Assembly: GCF_019429625.1 (NCBI RefSeq)
Contig: NZ_JAHXRW010000002.1
Coordinates: 403,348 to 467,347, forward strand
Length of the DNA stretch: 64,000 nucleotides
Source: Celeribacter sp. PS-C1
GTDB taxonomy: Bacteria; Pseudomonadota; Alphaproteobacteria; Rhodobacterales; Rhodobacteraceae
Direction of reading: 5' to 3'
The notes below the pieces were generated by a model that worked only from the letters and a program-made list of their open reading frames with translations, was not told the DNA's origin and made no database searches. Made by a program: the position numbers and the translations under genes. The first letter of the stretch is position 1; every line of letters starts with the position of its first letter. Below are positions 34,122 to 43,352 of the stretch, piece by piece.

Positions 34122-35072
34122 ATGCCAGAGAAGGACGATGTGGCCATTTCCGTCACCGGCCTGACCAAGATTTTTGGCGACCGCAAAGTTGTCGATGACT
34201 TCGATATGGAGGTCAAAAGAGGCGCGATTTACGGCTTTCTCGGGCCGAACGGCTCGGGCAAAACCACGACAATCCGCATGATGTGTGGGCTTTTGACGCC
34301 GGATGGCGGCGCGGGGCAGTGCCTTGGCCTCGACATCGTCAAAGACAGCTGCGAGATCAAGAAACGCGTCGGCTACATGACGCAGAAGTTTTCGCTCTAC
34401 GAAGACCTGACCATCGCCGAGAACCTCGATTTCGTCGCGCGGATGTTCGGGATGCCAGAGCGCAAGCGTCTGGTCGAAGAGGCGGTGCGCGATCTGGGGC
34501 TTGAGGGCCGCGCGGGGCAATTGGCGGGCACGCTGTCGGGGGGCTGGAAGCAACGTTTGGCGCTGGCCGCCTGCATGATCCACAATCCCGATCTCTTGCT
34601 CTTGGACGAGCCGACTGCCGGGGTGGACCCCAAGGCACGGCGCGATTTTTGGGATGAAATCAGACGTTTGGCGGCCAAAGGTGTGACGGTTCTGGTGTCC
34701 ACTCACTATATGGACGAGGCGGTGCAATGCGATCACATCGCCTATATCGCCTATGGCAAAAAGCTGATCGACGGCGCCGCAGAAGACATTCCGACGACCA
34801 TCGGGCTGTCGACCTATGTGGTCAAAGGTCCTGACCTGAGTGCCTTGGAAGAACGGTTGAAACATGAGGACGGCGCCGGGCAGGTGATCCGTTTCGGCGC
34901 GGAGCTGCATGTGTCGGGGACGGATAAGGCGGCACTTGACGCTTTGGCGGCGCGCGAAGCGGGTGGGGTGTATGACTGGCAGGCGAAAAAGGCGGGTCTT
35001 GAAGAGGCGTTTATCTATCTCATGGCGGGCGCGAAGGACAATTTCGGCGCGCCGCTGGAGGAGGTCCAATGA
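34122..35072 (+). CDS. ABC exporter ATP-binding protein (YbhF/CcmA-type)
   Basis: A 316-residue ATPase: Walker A GPNGSGKTT, signature LSGGWKQRL, Walker B LLLLDEPTAGVDP, H-loop VSTHYMDEAVQCD. The C-terminal 80 residues form the regulatory tail seen in drug and polysaccharide ABC-2 ATPases. YbhF of E. coli is a fused double ATPase; this one has a single domain and would act as a homodimer. It starts three bases after the adaptor stop and overlaps the permease gene by four bases. Confidence 0.92.
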   Translation: MPEKDDVAISVTGLTKIFGDRKVVDDFDMEVKRGAIYGFLGPNGSGKTTTIRMMCGLLTPDGGAGQCLGLDIVKDSCEIKKRVGYMTQKFSLYEDLTIAENLDFVARMFGMPERKRLVEEAVRDLGLEGRAGQLAGTLSGGWKQRLALAACMIHNPDLLLLDEPTAGVDPKARRDFWDEIRRLAAKGVTVLVSTHYMDEAVQCDHIAYIAYGKKLIDGAAEDIPTTIGLSTYVVKGPDLSALEERLKHEDGAGQVIRFGAELHVSGTDKAALDALAAREAGGVYDWQAKKAGLEEAFIYLMAGAKDNFGAPLEEVQ

Positions 35073-36205
35073 GCCGTCTGTTTTCATGGACCCGATTTCT
35101 GGGCGTGCTGATCAAGGAATTCATCCAGATGAAGCGCGACCGCGTGACCTTTGCGATGATGATCGGCATGCCGGTGATGCAGCTTTTGCTCTTTGGCTAT
35201 GCCATCGACACCGATCCGCACAATCTGCCGACATTGGTCGAGGTGGCGGACGAGAGCCCGGTCATCCGTAGCCTGACGGCGGCGATGGACACCTCGGACT
35301 ACTTTGATTTCATTGGTATCGTGACCTCTGAGATAGAGAGCGCCGAGGCGTTGAGAGACGGCACCGCGACGGTGATCCTGACTGTGCCGCCCGGGTTCGA
35401 GCGCGACATGATCCGGGGCGTGAGGCCAGAGATTTTGCTCACCGTCGATGCCTCCGATCCGGTGGCGGCGGGCGGGGCGATTGGCGCGATGAATGGCGTG
35501 GTCGACACCGCGATGAAGCAAAGCCTGTCGGGGCCGCTGTCCTTTGCGGCGGGGTCCGAGCCGCCGTTCGAGCTTGTGGTGCATCGGGCGTTCAATCCGT
35601 CGGAGGAAACCTCGATCAACATCGTGCCGGGGCTTTTGGCGGTGATCCTGTCGATGACGATGATTTTAATCACGGCTGTGGCCATCGTGCGCGAGACGGA
35701 AAAAGGCACGATGGAAAGCCTGATCGCCACGCCGGTGACCGCCGCCGAGGTGATGCTGGGCAAGATTTTGCCATATGTTTTCGTGGGATACGTCCAGACC
35801 TTTGTGTTTCTGATTGCAGCGCGGGTGCTGTTCAATGTGCCGTTTTCTGGCTCGTTTCTGGCGTTCTTCCTGGGCTTTAACCTCTATATCATCGTCAATC
35901 TCGCCATCGGATTTCTGGTCTCGACCGTGGCACGGACCCAGATGCAGGCCATGCAATTGTCGTTCTTCACTATCCTTCCGACGGTCCTGCTCTCCGGCTT
36001 CATGTTCCCGTTTTCCGCCATGCCTGGCTGGGCGCAGAGCCTCGGCACGGCGATTCCCGCGACGCATTTCCTGCGCCTCGTGCGCAAGGTGATGCTCAAG
36101 GGCGGGGGGCTGCCGGAGGTGGCGGGGAATATGGGAGCGATTGCGGTCATCCTCGTGGTGGTCGTGGCGATTGCGTTGCGGCGTTACCGCCAAACACTTG
36201 ACTGA
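35069..36205 (+). CDS. ABC-2 type exporter permease (YbhS/YbhR-like)
   Basis: A 378-residue permease with one N-terminal helix (TFAMMIGMPVMQLLLFGYAI), a large periplasmic domain (about residues 45-175) and five C-terminal helices (for example LLAVILSMTMILITAVAIV and AIAVILVVVVAIALRRY). The ETEKGTMESLIATPVTAAE motif before the second half is typical of ABC2_membrane_3. Only one permease gene is present, unlike the YbhS/YbhR pair, so a homodimer is expected. Substrate unknown; drug or organic-solvent-type compounds are usual. Confidence 0.9.
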   Translation: MSRLFSWTRFLGVLIKEFIQMKRDRVTFAMMIGMPVMQLLLFGYAIDTDPHNLPTLVEVADESPVIRSLTAAMDTSDYFDFIGIVTSEIESAEALRDGTATVILTVPPGFERDMIRGVRPEILLTVDASDPVAAGGAIGAMNGVVDTAMKQSLSGPLSFAAGSEPPFELVVHRAFNPSEETSINIVPGLLAVILSMTMILITAVAIVRETEKGTMESLIATPVTAAEVMLGKILPYVFVGYVQTFVFLIAARVLFNVPFSGSFLAFFLGFNLYIIVNLAIGFLVSTVARTQMQAMQLSFFTILPTVLLSGFMFPFSAMPGWAQSLGTAIPATHFLRLVRKVMLKGGGLPEVAGNMGAIAVILVVVVAIALRRYRQTLD

Positions 36206-36258
36206 AAAGCGAAAATTTTGATGTGGAGTGGGGCGCAGGGGTCTTTACCCGCCTGTGT

Positions 36259-36276
36259 TTATTCTTATTAAAATAA
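36259..36276. promoter_or_regulatory. AT-rich dyad upstream of iron cassette, candidate iron-responsive operator
   Basis: TTATT-N8-AATAA within an A/T-rich block stands about 130 bases before the first imelysin gene; a TTGACA hexamer follows at 36283-36288. Iron cassettes of this kind are usually under Irr, Fur or IscR-type control. The motif does not match one of these clearly enough to name the regulator. Confidence 0.35.
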
Positions 36277-36404
36277 TCAGGATTGACATATCCGACCAAA
36301 GAAGTCAGTTAATCTCCCTATAAAGAGCCAAGCGTGTCACAACACGCAGATTGGAAGGCCCCGCCGACAGGACCAAGGCGGGGGAGACAAAGGGACAAGA
36401 CCAC

Positions 36405-37658
36405 ATGAAACGTATGATGACGGCCATGATCGCAGCCACGCTTCCGGCCGCCGCTTTTGCGGGCGAAGCCGAGGTGGTGAGCAACTACGCCGATATGGCC
36501 CATGCCGTCTATGGCGACAGCCTGATCAAGGCGCAGGAATTGGACGCCGCCATCGCGGATTTCGTCGCGGCCCCCTCCGACGTGACGCTGGCCGCTGCCA
36601 AAGCCGCATGGCTTGAGGCTCGCGTGCCTTATCAGCAATCCGAAGTCTTCCGCTTCGGCAACCCGATTGTCGATGACTGGGAAGGCAAGGTGAACGCTTG
36701 GCCGCTTGATGAGGGTCTGATCGACTATGTGGATGGGTCTTATGGCGGCGCGACCGACGAGAACCCGCTGGCGGCTCTGAACGTCATCGCCACGCCGTCT
36801 TTCGAACTTTCCGGCGAAACCGTGGACGCCTCCGCGATCACGCCCGAGTTTCTCGCCGAGACGCTGCATGAGGCTGATGAGGTCGAGGCCAATGTGGCGA
36901 CCGGCTATCACGCCATCGAATTCCTGCTCTGGGGGCAGGACCTGAACGGCACCGATCACGGCGCGGGCGCACGTCCTTACACCGATTACCTGACCGGCGA
37001 CGACTGCACCGGCGGCAATTGTGACCGCCGCGCCGAATATCTCGTCTCCGCGACCAAGCTTTTGGTTTCCGATCTGGAATATATGGAAGCACAATGGGCC
37101 GAAGGCGGCGACGCGCGTGCAGCTGTCGTGGACGATCCGGCGGCGGGCATCACCGCGATGCTCACCGGTATGGGCTCGCTGTCTTACGGCGAACAGGCGG
37201 GCGAGCGGATGAAGCTTGGCGTTATGCTGAACGACCCCGAAGAAGAGCACGATTGCTTCTCCGACAACACCCACAACTCGCATTTCTATGACGGCATGGG
37301 CATCCACAATGTCTATTTCGGGAAATACATGCGCGTCGATGGCACCTTGGTGACGGGTGAAAGCCTCGCAAGCCTCTTGTCCGAGAAAGACGCCGGCCTC
37401 GCGAATGATCTGGGCCACGCTCTGGATCACACGATGGTCGAACTCGCCGAGATCAAAGCGGCCGCAGAGTCCGGCTTCTCCTATGATCAGATGCTGGCAC
37501 GCGGCAATGAGGCGGGCGAAGAGTTGATTATGTCGGCGGTCGATGCGCTTGTTGCCCAGACTCGCGAGATCGAGCGCGCCGTGAGTGTGCTCTCGGCCTC
37601 CGAGATCGAGGTTGAAGGCTCCGACAGCCTCGACAACCCCGACGCTGTTTTTCAGTAA
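36405..37658 (+). CDS. irpA: Imelysin-family iron-regulated protein
   Basis: A 417-residue exported imelysin (peptidase M75 family, IrpA-like). The signal peptide is MKRMMTAMIAATLPAAAFA. The conserved GxHxxE motif is in GYHAIEFLLWGQD, which may coordinate iron; duplicated helical bundles are typical. The start at 36405 is chosen because the upstream frame has no signal peptide. These periplasmic or surface proteins are linked to iron uptake, although catalytic activity has not been shown. It heads an apparent six-gene iron operon. Confidence 0.92.
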   Translation: MKRMMTAMIAATLPAAAFAGEAEVVSNYADMAHAVYGDSLIKAQELDAAIADFVAAPSDVTLAAAKAAWLEARVPYQQSEVFRFGNPIVDDWEGKVNAWPLDEGLIDYVDGSYGGATDENPLAALNVIATPSFELSGETVDASAITPEFLAETLHEADEVEANVATGYHAIEFLLWGQDLNGTDHGAGARPYTDYLTGDDCTGGNCDRRAEYLVSATKLLVSDLEYMEAQWAEGGDARAAVVDDPAAGITAMLTGMGSLSYGEQAGERMKLGVMLNDPEEEHDCFSDNTHNSHFYDGMGIHNVYFGKYMRVDGTLVTGESLASLLSEKDAGLANDLGHALDHTMVELAEIKAAAESGFSYDQMLARGNEAGEELIMSAVDALVAQTREIERAVSVLSASEIEVEGSDSLDNPDAVFQ

Positions 37659-37719
37659 TCACACCTTTCGGGGCGGCTCTTGAAAGGCCGCCTTTTCCAC
37701 TCCAACGAGAGCCGAGATC

Positions 37720-37956
37720 ATGATCGTCTGTTCCTGTAACGCCATCACAGACCGCGACATCCACGCGGCCATCGACTGGATGCGGGCATCTGACCCTGAG
37801 ACGATCATCACGCCCGGCAAAGTCTACCGTGCCTTGGGGAAAACCCCCGATTGCGGCGGGTGTATGTCGCTTTTCCTTTCCTCGATGCGTCAGAATGCTA
37901 ACTTTGAAGTGCCTGCCGAATTGCGCGGGCTGAAAGAACATCGCAAGAGAGGATAA
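37720..37956 (+). CDS. bfd: Bacterioferritin-associated ferredoxin
   Basis: A 78-residue [2Fe-2S] protein. Cluster ligands are in [13 protein letters not shown] (Cys4, Cys6) and the downstream PDCGGCMS pair. Bfd reduces the ferric core of bacterioferritin so that iron is released to the cytosol. It lies five bases before bfr, the partner, so mobilisation and storage are co-expressed. Confidence 0.95.
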   Translation: MIVCSCNAITDRDIHAAIDWMRASDPETIITPGKVYRALGKTPDCGGCMSLFLSSMRQNANFEVPAELRGLKEHRKRG

Positions 37957-37960
37957 TCCC

Positions 37961-38446
37961 ATGAAAGGCGACGCCAAGGTCATCGAATACCTGAACGCAG
38001 CACTCCGCTCGGAACTGACAGCCGTTTCCCAATATTGGCTGCATTTCCGGCTTCAGGCGGATTGGGGTCTGGCGAAAATGGCGAAGAAGTCGCGCGAGGA
38101 AAGCATCGAAGAGATGAACCACGCCGACAAGCTGATCGACCGGATCATCTTTCTCGAAGGCCACCCGAATTTGCAAAAGCTCGACCCCTTGCGGATCGGC
38201 GAAACCCCGAAAGAAACGCTCGAGGCGGACCTCGCCGGAGAGCATGACGCGCTGAAACTCTACAATGAAGCGCGCAGCTACTGTGAATCTGTTGGCGACC
38301 ATGTGTCGAAAGCGCTTTTCGAAGAGCTGATCGCCGACGAGGAAGGCCATGTTGATTTTCTCGAAACCCAGCTCGACCTCTACGCCCGTCTTGGCGAGCA
38401 AGGCTATGCGCTGCTCAATGCGGCATCCATGGACGAAGCCGAGTAA
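37961..38446 (+). CDS. bfr: Bacterioferritin
   Basis: A 161-residue haem-containing ferritin, full length. Ferroxidase-centre residues include Glu18 ([12 protein letters not shown]), Glu51 and His54 ([12 protein letters not shown]), and the later [15 protein letters not shown]. Met52 is the haem axial ligand at the subunit interface. It stores iron as a 24-mer in the cytosol. The 3' end overlaps the proposed start of the next gene by 29 bases. Confidence 0.96.
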   Translation: MKGDAKVIEYLNAALRSELTAVSQYWLHFRLQADWGLAKMAKKSREESIEEMNHADKLIDRIIFLEGHPNLQKLDPLRIGETPKETLEADLAGEHDALKLYNEARSYCESVGDHVSKALFEELIADEEGHVDFLETQLDLYARLGEQGYALLNAASMDEAE

Positions 38447-40007
38447 GGCCTCTTTGCTTTTGGCCCTGTCCCTCATGGGGCAGGGTGCGCCTGCTGAGCA
38501 ACTCCCGACATCCGATCCGCATCTTTCCACCGTGCCCCGCACGCAAGCCGAGCGCGCGCGGATTGCCGATGTGATCGCGCCTGCGACGGATTTCACCAAT
38601 CCCGAAGCTTTCGAGGCCAACCAAGGCGGCGCGGGCACCGTCGCCGACCCGGGTGATGACACGGCGTTTTCCTTGCCGCCTGCGACACTGCCCTTTGAGA
38701 AGAAACTGGATTTCGAACTGGGCAATGCGCTTTTTGCCAAGCTCTGGGTCTCCTCGCCGTCCTCCACCAAAGCCTCCGATGGGTTAGGGCCGCTCTACAA
38801 TGCGCGCTCCTGCCAGCGTTGCCACGTCAACGACGGGCGCGGCCATCCTCCGGAGCACGCGGATGACGCCCGCACCTCGATGTTCCTACGGCTCTCTGTG
38901 CCCGCAGGCGACGCGCCTCTGAGCGAACTTGAGGCTTATCTGGCGCAACTCGACGGACACCAATTGGACGGGTTGGGCGCCACCCCGCGCACGCGTCCCG
39001 CGCCGAGCTATGGCGGGCAGTTGCAGGATCTGGCGCTTGTGGGCTTTGCGCCTGAGGGACGTCTGGAGATCACCTATCGAGAGATCCCCGTCACGCTGTC
39101 GGGCGGCGAGGTGGTGAGCCTGCGCCAACCGACCTATAGCATCAGCAACCCGGGCTACGGGCCTCTGCCCGACGACCTGCAGCTTTCCCCCCGCATCGCC
39201 AACCCGATGATCGGTCTGGGGCTTTTGGAGGCGATTCCCTCCGAAGACATTCTCGCGCGTGCCGATCCGGAGGATCGTGACGGTGACGGCATCTCAGGAC
39301 GGCCCAACGTGGTCTGGTCACGGCATTTTGATGCGCCCATGTTGGGACGCTTCGGCTGGAAAGCGGGCGAGCCGACGGTCGAGGAACAATCCGCTGCGGC
39401 CTTTCACGGCGACATCGGCATTTCCTCTCCGCTTTTCCCTTCGCCCTCGGGCGATTGCACGGCAGAACAGGTGGACTGCCTCGCAGCCCCCCATGGCGCA
39501 GGCGATGTGCGCGGCGATGAGATCGACCAGACCGGCATGGATTTGGTGACGTTTTACGCCCGAAACTTGGCGGTTCCCGCACGTCGCGACGTGGATGATC
39601 CAGAGGTCCTGCGCGGCAAAGAGATGTTTTTCGAGGCCGGATGCGCGGCCTGCCATACCCCGAAACATGTCACCGCCCGGCTCAGCGATACCGACGATGC
39701 GCCGCGTTCGTTCCAGCTTATTTGGCCCTATACCGACCTATTGTTGCACGACATGGGCGAGGGGTTGGCGGATCATCGTCCCGAACATCGCGCCACCGGC
39801 ACCGAGTGGCGCACTGCACCTTTGTGGGGGATCGGTTTGACGGCGCGCGTCTCAGGGCATACGACCTACCTCCATGACGGACGTGCGCGCACGCTTTTGG
39901 AGGCGGTGCTCTGGCATGGTGGCGAGGCCCAAAGGGCCCGCAACGCCGTGGTGGAGATGCCAGCAGAAGATCGCGCCGCACTCATTCGTTTTCTCGAAAG
40001 CCTCTAG
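38418..40007 (+). CDS. Di-haem cytochrome/thiol oxidoreductase-like protein (DUF1111)
   Basis: A 529-residue exported di-haem protein of the DUF1111/COG3488 family. The start at 38418 ([20 protein letters not shown]) gives a plausible signal peptide and overlaps bfr; frames starting earlier lie wholly in bfr. Two CxxCH haem sites are SCQRCHVND (about 132-136) and [10 protein letters not shown] (about 410), recalling MauG/cytochrome c peroxidase folds. It regularly accompanies imelysins, where a redox role in periplasmic iron handling is supposed. The reaction is not known. Confidence 0.87.
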   Translation: MRHPWTKPSKASLLLALSLMGQGAPAEQLPTSDPHLSTVPRTQAERARIADVIAPATDFTNPEAFEANQGGAGTVADPGDDTAFSLPPATLPFEKKLDFELGNALFAKLWVSSPSSTKASDGLGPLYNARSCQRCHVNDGRGHPPEHADDARTSMFLRLSVPAGDAPLSELEAYLAQLDGHQLDGLGATPRTRPAPSYGGQLQDLALVGFAPEGRLEITYREIPVTLSGGEVVSLRQPTYSISNPGYGPLPDDLQLSPRIANPMIGLGLLEAIPSEDILARADPEDRDGDGISGRPNVVWSRHFDAPMLGRFGWKAGEPTVEEQSAAAFHGDIGISSPLFPSPSGDCTAEQVDCLAAPHGAGDVRGDEIDQTGMDLVTFYARNLAVPARRDVDDPEVLRGKEMFFEAGCAACHTPKHVTARLSDTDDAPRSFQLIWPYTDLLLHDMGEGLADHRPEHRATGTEWRTAPLWGIGLTARVSGHTTYLHDGRARTLLEAVLWHGGEAQRARNAVVEMPAEDRAALIRFLESL

Positions 40008-40017
40008 GGGGATACAT

Positions 40018-41076
40018 ATGCGTCATATCACGGTTCCTTTCCTGTCTTTGGGCCTCTCTCTGGCGCTGTCTGTGCCCATGGCGCCCGCGATAGCGCAAAC
40101 CTTGGACATCCCCGAACCGGCCCCGCTGGACATGGCGCTTAGCCGCGCGGTGAACCAGCACACCATCCCTGCGGTGGACCGCTTTGATGTCGCGACGGCG
40201 TTTCTGGCGGATGTCACAGAGGCCAATTGCCTGCCGGGCAATGTGAAACCCGCTTATGACGTGGCTTTTGATGCCTGGATGGGGCTGCAACATCTGCATA
40301 TGGGGCCGATTGAGAAGAACGGCCGCATCCTCGCCATCGCCTTTTGGCCCGACAAAAAGGGCATGATCCCGCGCACGCTTTCGGGCTATATCGCGGATCA
40401 GGATCCGGTGGTCGAGACGCCCGAGGCCTTCGCCGACGCCTCCATCGCCGTGCGCGGTCTCTTTGCGCTGGAATATATGCTCTTTGACGATCAGTTCGAC
40501 GGCTATGCCGAGGACAGCTATTCCTGCCACCTCGTCCAAGCCATCACCCACGACCTGCACCGTATGGCTGCCGCGATCAAAGACGAATGGATCGCGCCTG
40601 ACGGGTTCGCCCAGACGCTCTTGATGGCCGGGGAGGCGCCTCAGCCGCTCTACCTGACGAAAGAGGAAAGCGTTCAGGCGCTTTATACCATGCTCACCTC
40701 GTCGCTGGAAAACACCAAGGATCAGCGTATCGGGCGCCCCATCGGCACCTTTGACAAACCGCGACCCGAACGGGCCGAAGCGCGCCGTTCCGGACGGTCT
40801 GCCCGCAATGTGCTCCTGCAACTCGAAGCGGCCCGCGATCTGGCGCGCAATCTGGCGCCGGGCGAGATGCCGCAGACCGAGGATGCTTTCGCGAAAACCA
40901 TCGCGCTCACGGAGGGTTTGAACGATCCGTCTTTCGAAGGTGCGGGCGATCCGATGGGGCGGTTGAAGATTGAGATCATCGGTCAGAATATCTCCGCCTT
41001 GATGGGGGCTATCGCCAATGAGATCGGGTCTCCTCTGGGTATTTCCGCGGGGTTTAACGCCTCAGATGGCGATTGA
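40018..41076 (+). CDS. Second imelysin-family protein
   Basis: A 352-residue exported imelysin-like protein. The signal peptide is ITVPFLSLGLSLALSVPM to about AIAQ; the start at 40018 has AGGGGG upstream, while the frame extends 48 codons into the previous gene. The core LEYMLFDDQFDGY replaces the GxHxxE motif of the first imelysin, so it is probably a divergent paralogue with a different metal site. It follows the di-haem gene by 10 bases in the same operon. Confidence 0.88.
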   Translation: MRHITVPFLSLGLSLALSVPMAPAIAQTLDIPEPAPLDMALSRAVNQHTIPAVDRFDVATAFLADVTEANCLPGNVKPAYDVAFDAWMGLQHLHMGPIEKNGRILAIAFWPDKKGMIPRTLSGYIADQDPVVETPEAFADASIAVRGLFALEYMLFDDQFDGYAEDSYSCHLVQAITHDLHRMAAAIKDEWIAPDGFAQTLLMAGEAPQPLYLTKEESVQALYTMLTSSLENTKDQRIGRPIGTFDKPRPERAEARRSGRSARNVLLQLEAARDLARNLAPGEMPQTEDAFAKTIALTEGLNDPSFEGAGDPMGRLKIEIIGQNISALMGAIANEIGSPLGISAGFNASDGD

Positions 41077-41127
41077 GGCCCGCCCACGCTAAAAACTTTT
41101 CCGCAATAAAATCAAGAAACTGGAAAC

Positions 41128-42219
41128 ATGAGCACACGTCGTAACTTTCTCAAGGCGGTTTTGGCCGCGACTCTCGTTCCCCGCCTGAGCTGGGCAGATG
41201 CCGGATCGCCGGCTTTCCTTGGTGCGGCCAAGGACACCAATGGCGATTACGCCCTCTATGGTTTGGACGAGGCGGCCCAAATCCTGTTCCGCGCGCCTTT
41301 GCCCGCTCGCGGCCACGCCGCCGCCGCCCACCCGACGAAACCCGAAGCGGTGGCTTTCGCCCGCCGCCCGGGCACCTTTGCCGTCGTGGTGAATTGCGCC
41401 ACTGGCAATATCACGCATCGCTTGGATGCCCCCGAGGGGCGGCATTTTATGGGGCATGGGTTGTTCGTGAACGAGGGCGCGCTTTTGGTGACGCCGGAGA
41501 ACAATTACGCCGAGAAGAAGGGTGTGTTGGGCATTTGGGATCGGGCCAAGAACTATGCGCGTGTTGGAGAGGTCTCGACGCATGGGGTTGGCCCGCATGA
41601 CATTCGCGCACTGTCTGATGGCACTTTGGTGGTCGCCAATGGTGGCATTTTCACCCATCCTGAGATTGGCGAAGGGCGGCAAAAGCTCAACATTGATGAG
41701 ATGGAGCCATCGCTCGCCTATCTTTCGGCGAGTTTTGCCCTCGAAGAGAAACATGTGCTGGCGCCCGAGCTGCATCAGAACTCGATCCGTCACCTTGCGA
41801 TCGGCCTGGACGATCAGGTTGCCTTTGCCATGCAGTGGGAGGGCGATGAGACAGAGGTGGTGCCGCTGATCGGTCTTCATCGGCGTGGTGAAGAGATCCA
41901 GCTGCCGGAGGCCGATATGGCCGAGCAATATGCGATGAAGGGTTACGCGGGCTCTATTTCTTTCGCCGGTGATGGCTCCGAGGTGGCGATCACCTCTCCG
42001 CGCGGCGGGCGGATGCACCGCTTTGCGCCCGATGGCACCTTCCTTGGTGCCGTGTTGCGCGGTGATATTTGCGGGCTTGCGCCCATGGGGGAGGGCTATC
42101 TCGGCTCCGATGGCTTTGGAGCGCTTTTGGCGCTCAAAGAGGGTATGTCGCCGCTGAACGCTGTGCCGGGGCTGGCTTGGGACAATCACTTGGTGGCTTT
42201 GCCGTCTTTGGTGGGATGA
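41128..42219 (+). CDS. DUF1513 family protein, Tat-exported
   Basis: A 363-residue DUF1513 protein. The N-terminus STRRNFLKAVLAATLVPRLSWA is a twin-arginine signal. The rest reads as repeated beta-strand blades (GAAKDTNGDYALYGLDEAA, HGVGPHDIRALSDGTLVVA, DGSEVAITSPRGGRMHRF), compatible with a beta-propeller. DUF1513 closes most imelysin/di-haem cassettes; a periplasmic iron or haem-related role is inferred from that association. A strong terminator follows. Confidence 0.88.
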   Translation: MSTRRNFLKAVLAATLVPRLSWADAGSPAFLGAAKDTNGDYALYGLDEAAQILFRAPLPARGHAAAAHPTKPEAVAFARRPGTFAVVVNCATGNITHRLDAPEGRHFMGHGLFVNEGALLVTPENNYAEKKGVLGIWDRAKNYARVGEVSTHGVGPHDIRALSDGTLVVANGGIFTHPEIGEGRQKLNIDEMEPSLAYLSASFALEEKHVLAPELHQNSIRHLAIGLDDQVAFAMQWEGDETEVVPLIGLHRRGEEIQLPEADMAEQYAMKGYAGSISFAGDGSEVAITSPRGGRMHRFAPDGTFLGAVLRGDICGLAPMGEGYLGSDGFGALLALKEGMSPLNAVPGLAWDNHLVALPSLVG

Positions 42220-42265
42220 TCGCAGGTCGATAAAAATTTACAAAAATTTTGTCTAAATTTGAGGC

Positions 42266-42297
42266 AAAGCGGCAACACCTCTGCTGTTGCCGCTTTT
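42266..42297 (+). terminator. Rho-independent terminator of the iron cassette
   Basis: AAAGCGGCAACA pairs perfectly with TGTTGCCGCTTT (12 bp, 7-base loop), ending in TTTT. The remaining space to clpP (42298-42514) is strongly A/T-rich around 42320-42365, which may be an UP-element-like or heat-shock promoter zone; no clear -35/-10 is seen. Confidence 0.88.
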
Positions 42298-42514
42298 CCC
42301 AACTCGGTTTTTTGAGTCCAGGTTTTTATTAAGTACATGTTTTTTATATATTTTATTTAATTTTTCTGGTTTGCGTTCACAGGTTTTCGACAAGAAGGTG
42401 AGCGCTGAAATTCGCGACACGACCCGGGTGCTCTTGCAGCCCCTCCGGTCCGCTACTAAGACTTGGGTAACACTTCCGAGCTAACACATCAGTTGACACA
42501 ACAGGCAGGGCCCG

Positions 42515-43138
42515 ATGAAAGATCCGATTGATACCTACATGAACACGCTCGTTCCCATGGTGGTCGAGCAGACGAGCCGTGGCGAACGCGCCTACGACAT
42601 CTTCTCGCGCCTGCTGAAAGAGCGCATCATCTTCCTCAACGGCCCGGTGCATGACGGCATGTCGTCCCTGATCTGCGCCCAGCTTCTGTTTCTCGAGGCG
42701 GAAAACCCGAAAAAAGAAATCGCCATGTATATCAACAGCCCGGGCGGTGTCGTCACCTCCGGTTTGTCGATCTACGACACGATGCAATACATCCGTCCGA
42801 AGGTGTCGACCCTGGTGATGGGGCAGGCGGCCTCCATGGGCTCGCTTCTCTTGACCGCTGGTGAAAAAGGCATGCGCTTCTCGCTGCCGAACTCCCGCGT
42901 CATGGTGCACCAGCCGTCCGGTGGTTACCAAGGCCAGGCGACGGACATCATGATCCACGCGCAAGAGACGCAAAAGCTTAAAGATCGTCTGAACCAGATC
43001 TACGTGAAACACACGGGTCAGGAATTCCAGACCATCGTTGACGCGCTTGAGCGCGACAATTTCATGTCGCCGGAAGATGCGAAAGAGTTTGGTCTGATCG
43101 ACGAGATCGTCGAAAACCGCGCGCCGCTCGCGGAGTAA
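42515..43138 (+). CDS. clpP: ATP-dependent Clp protease proteolytic subunit
   Basis: ClpP, 207 residues, full length. The catalytic triad is Ser107 ([11 protein letters not shown]), His132 (MVHQPSGG) and Asp181 ([11 protein letters not shown]). It forms the two-ring protease chamber and works with ClpX encoded just downstream, and probably ClpA elsewhere. The 214 bases between clpP and clpX hold two hairpins. Confidence 0.98.
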   Translation: MKDPIDTYMNTLVPMVVEQTSRGERAYDIFSRLLKERIIFLNGPVHDGMSSLICAQLLFLEAENPKKEIAMYINSPGGVVTSGLSIYDTMQYIRPKVSTLVMGQAASMGSLLLTAGEKGMRFSLPNSRVMVHQPSGGYQGQATDIMIHAQETQKLKDRLNQIYVKHTGQEFQTIVDALERDNFMSPEDAKEFGLIDEIVENRAPLAE

Positions 43139-43144
43139 GCTGAT

Positions 43145-43176
43145 GGGCGTTTCGGCCAAGTGAGGCCGATGCGCCC
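43145..43176 (+). other. Imperfect hairpin just after clpP
   Basis: GGGCG..TCGGCC pairs with GGCCGA..CGCCC around a 6-base loop with a 2-base internal mismatch, starting 7 bases after the clpP stop. There is no T-run, so it may be a processing or stability element rather than a terminator. Confidence 0.45.
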
Positions 43177-43277
43177 TCTCGTCTTGAGTGGGAGAGCCAT
43201 AGGTTCGGGGCGTGAGGCAGAAAGATTTTGCCATTGTGCCTGAAAAACGGCTGTCCTACACTCTGTCAAATATCGCT

Positions 43278-43316
43278 CTTTGACCGGTTGGCCCCCGATG
43301 GGCCTATGGGTCAAAG
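43278..43316 (+). other. Two-part hairpin upstream of clpX
   Basis: CTTTGACC (43278-43285) pairs with GGTCAAAG (43309-43316) and, inside it, GGCCC (43290-43294) with GGGCC (43300-43304). It ends 36 bases before the clpX ATG. The distal arm leaves the ribosome site free. It may attenuate or process the clpP-clpX transcript, or be a DNA operator. Confidence 0.45.
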
Positions 43317-43352
43317 CACAACGCAAGAGAGCCTGAGGCTCAGGGGAATGTG

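Noticed and set aside
33075..35087. 670-codon minus-strand open frame opposite the exporter genes
   Set aside because: No domain, Arg/His-rich composition, and it lies opposite three genes with Walker and adaptor motifs.
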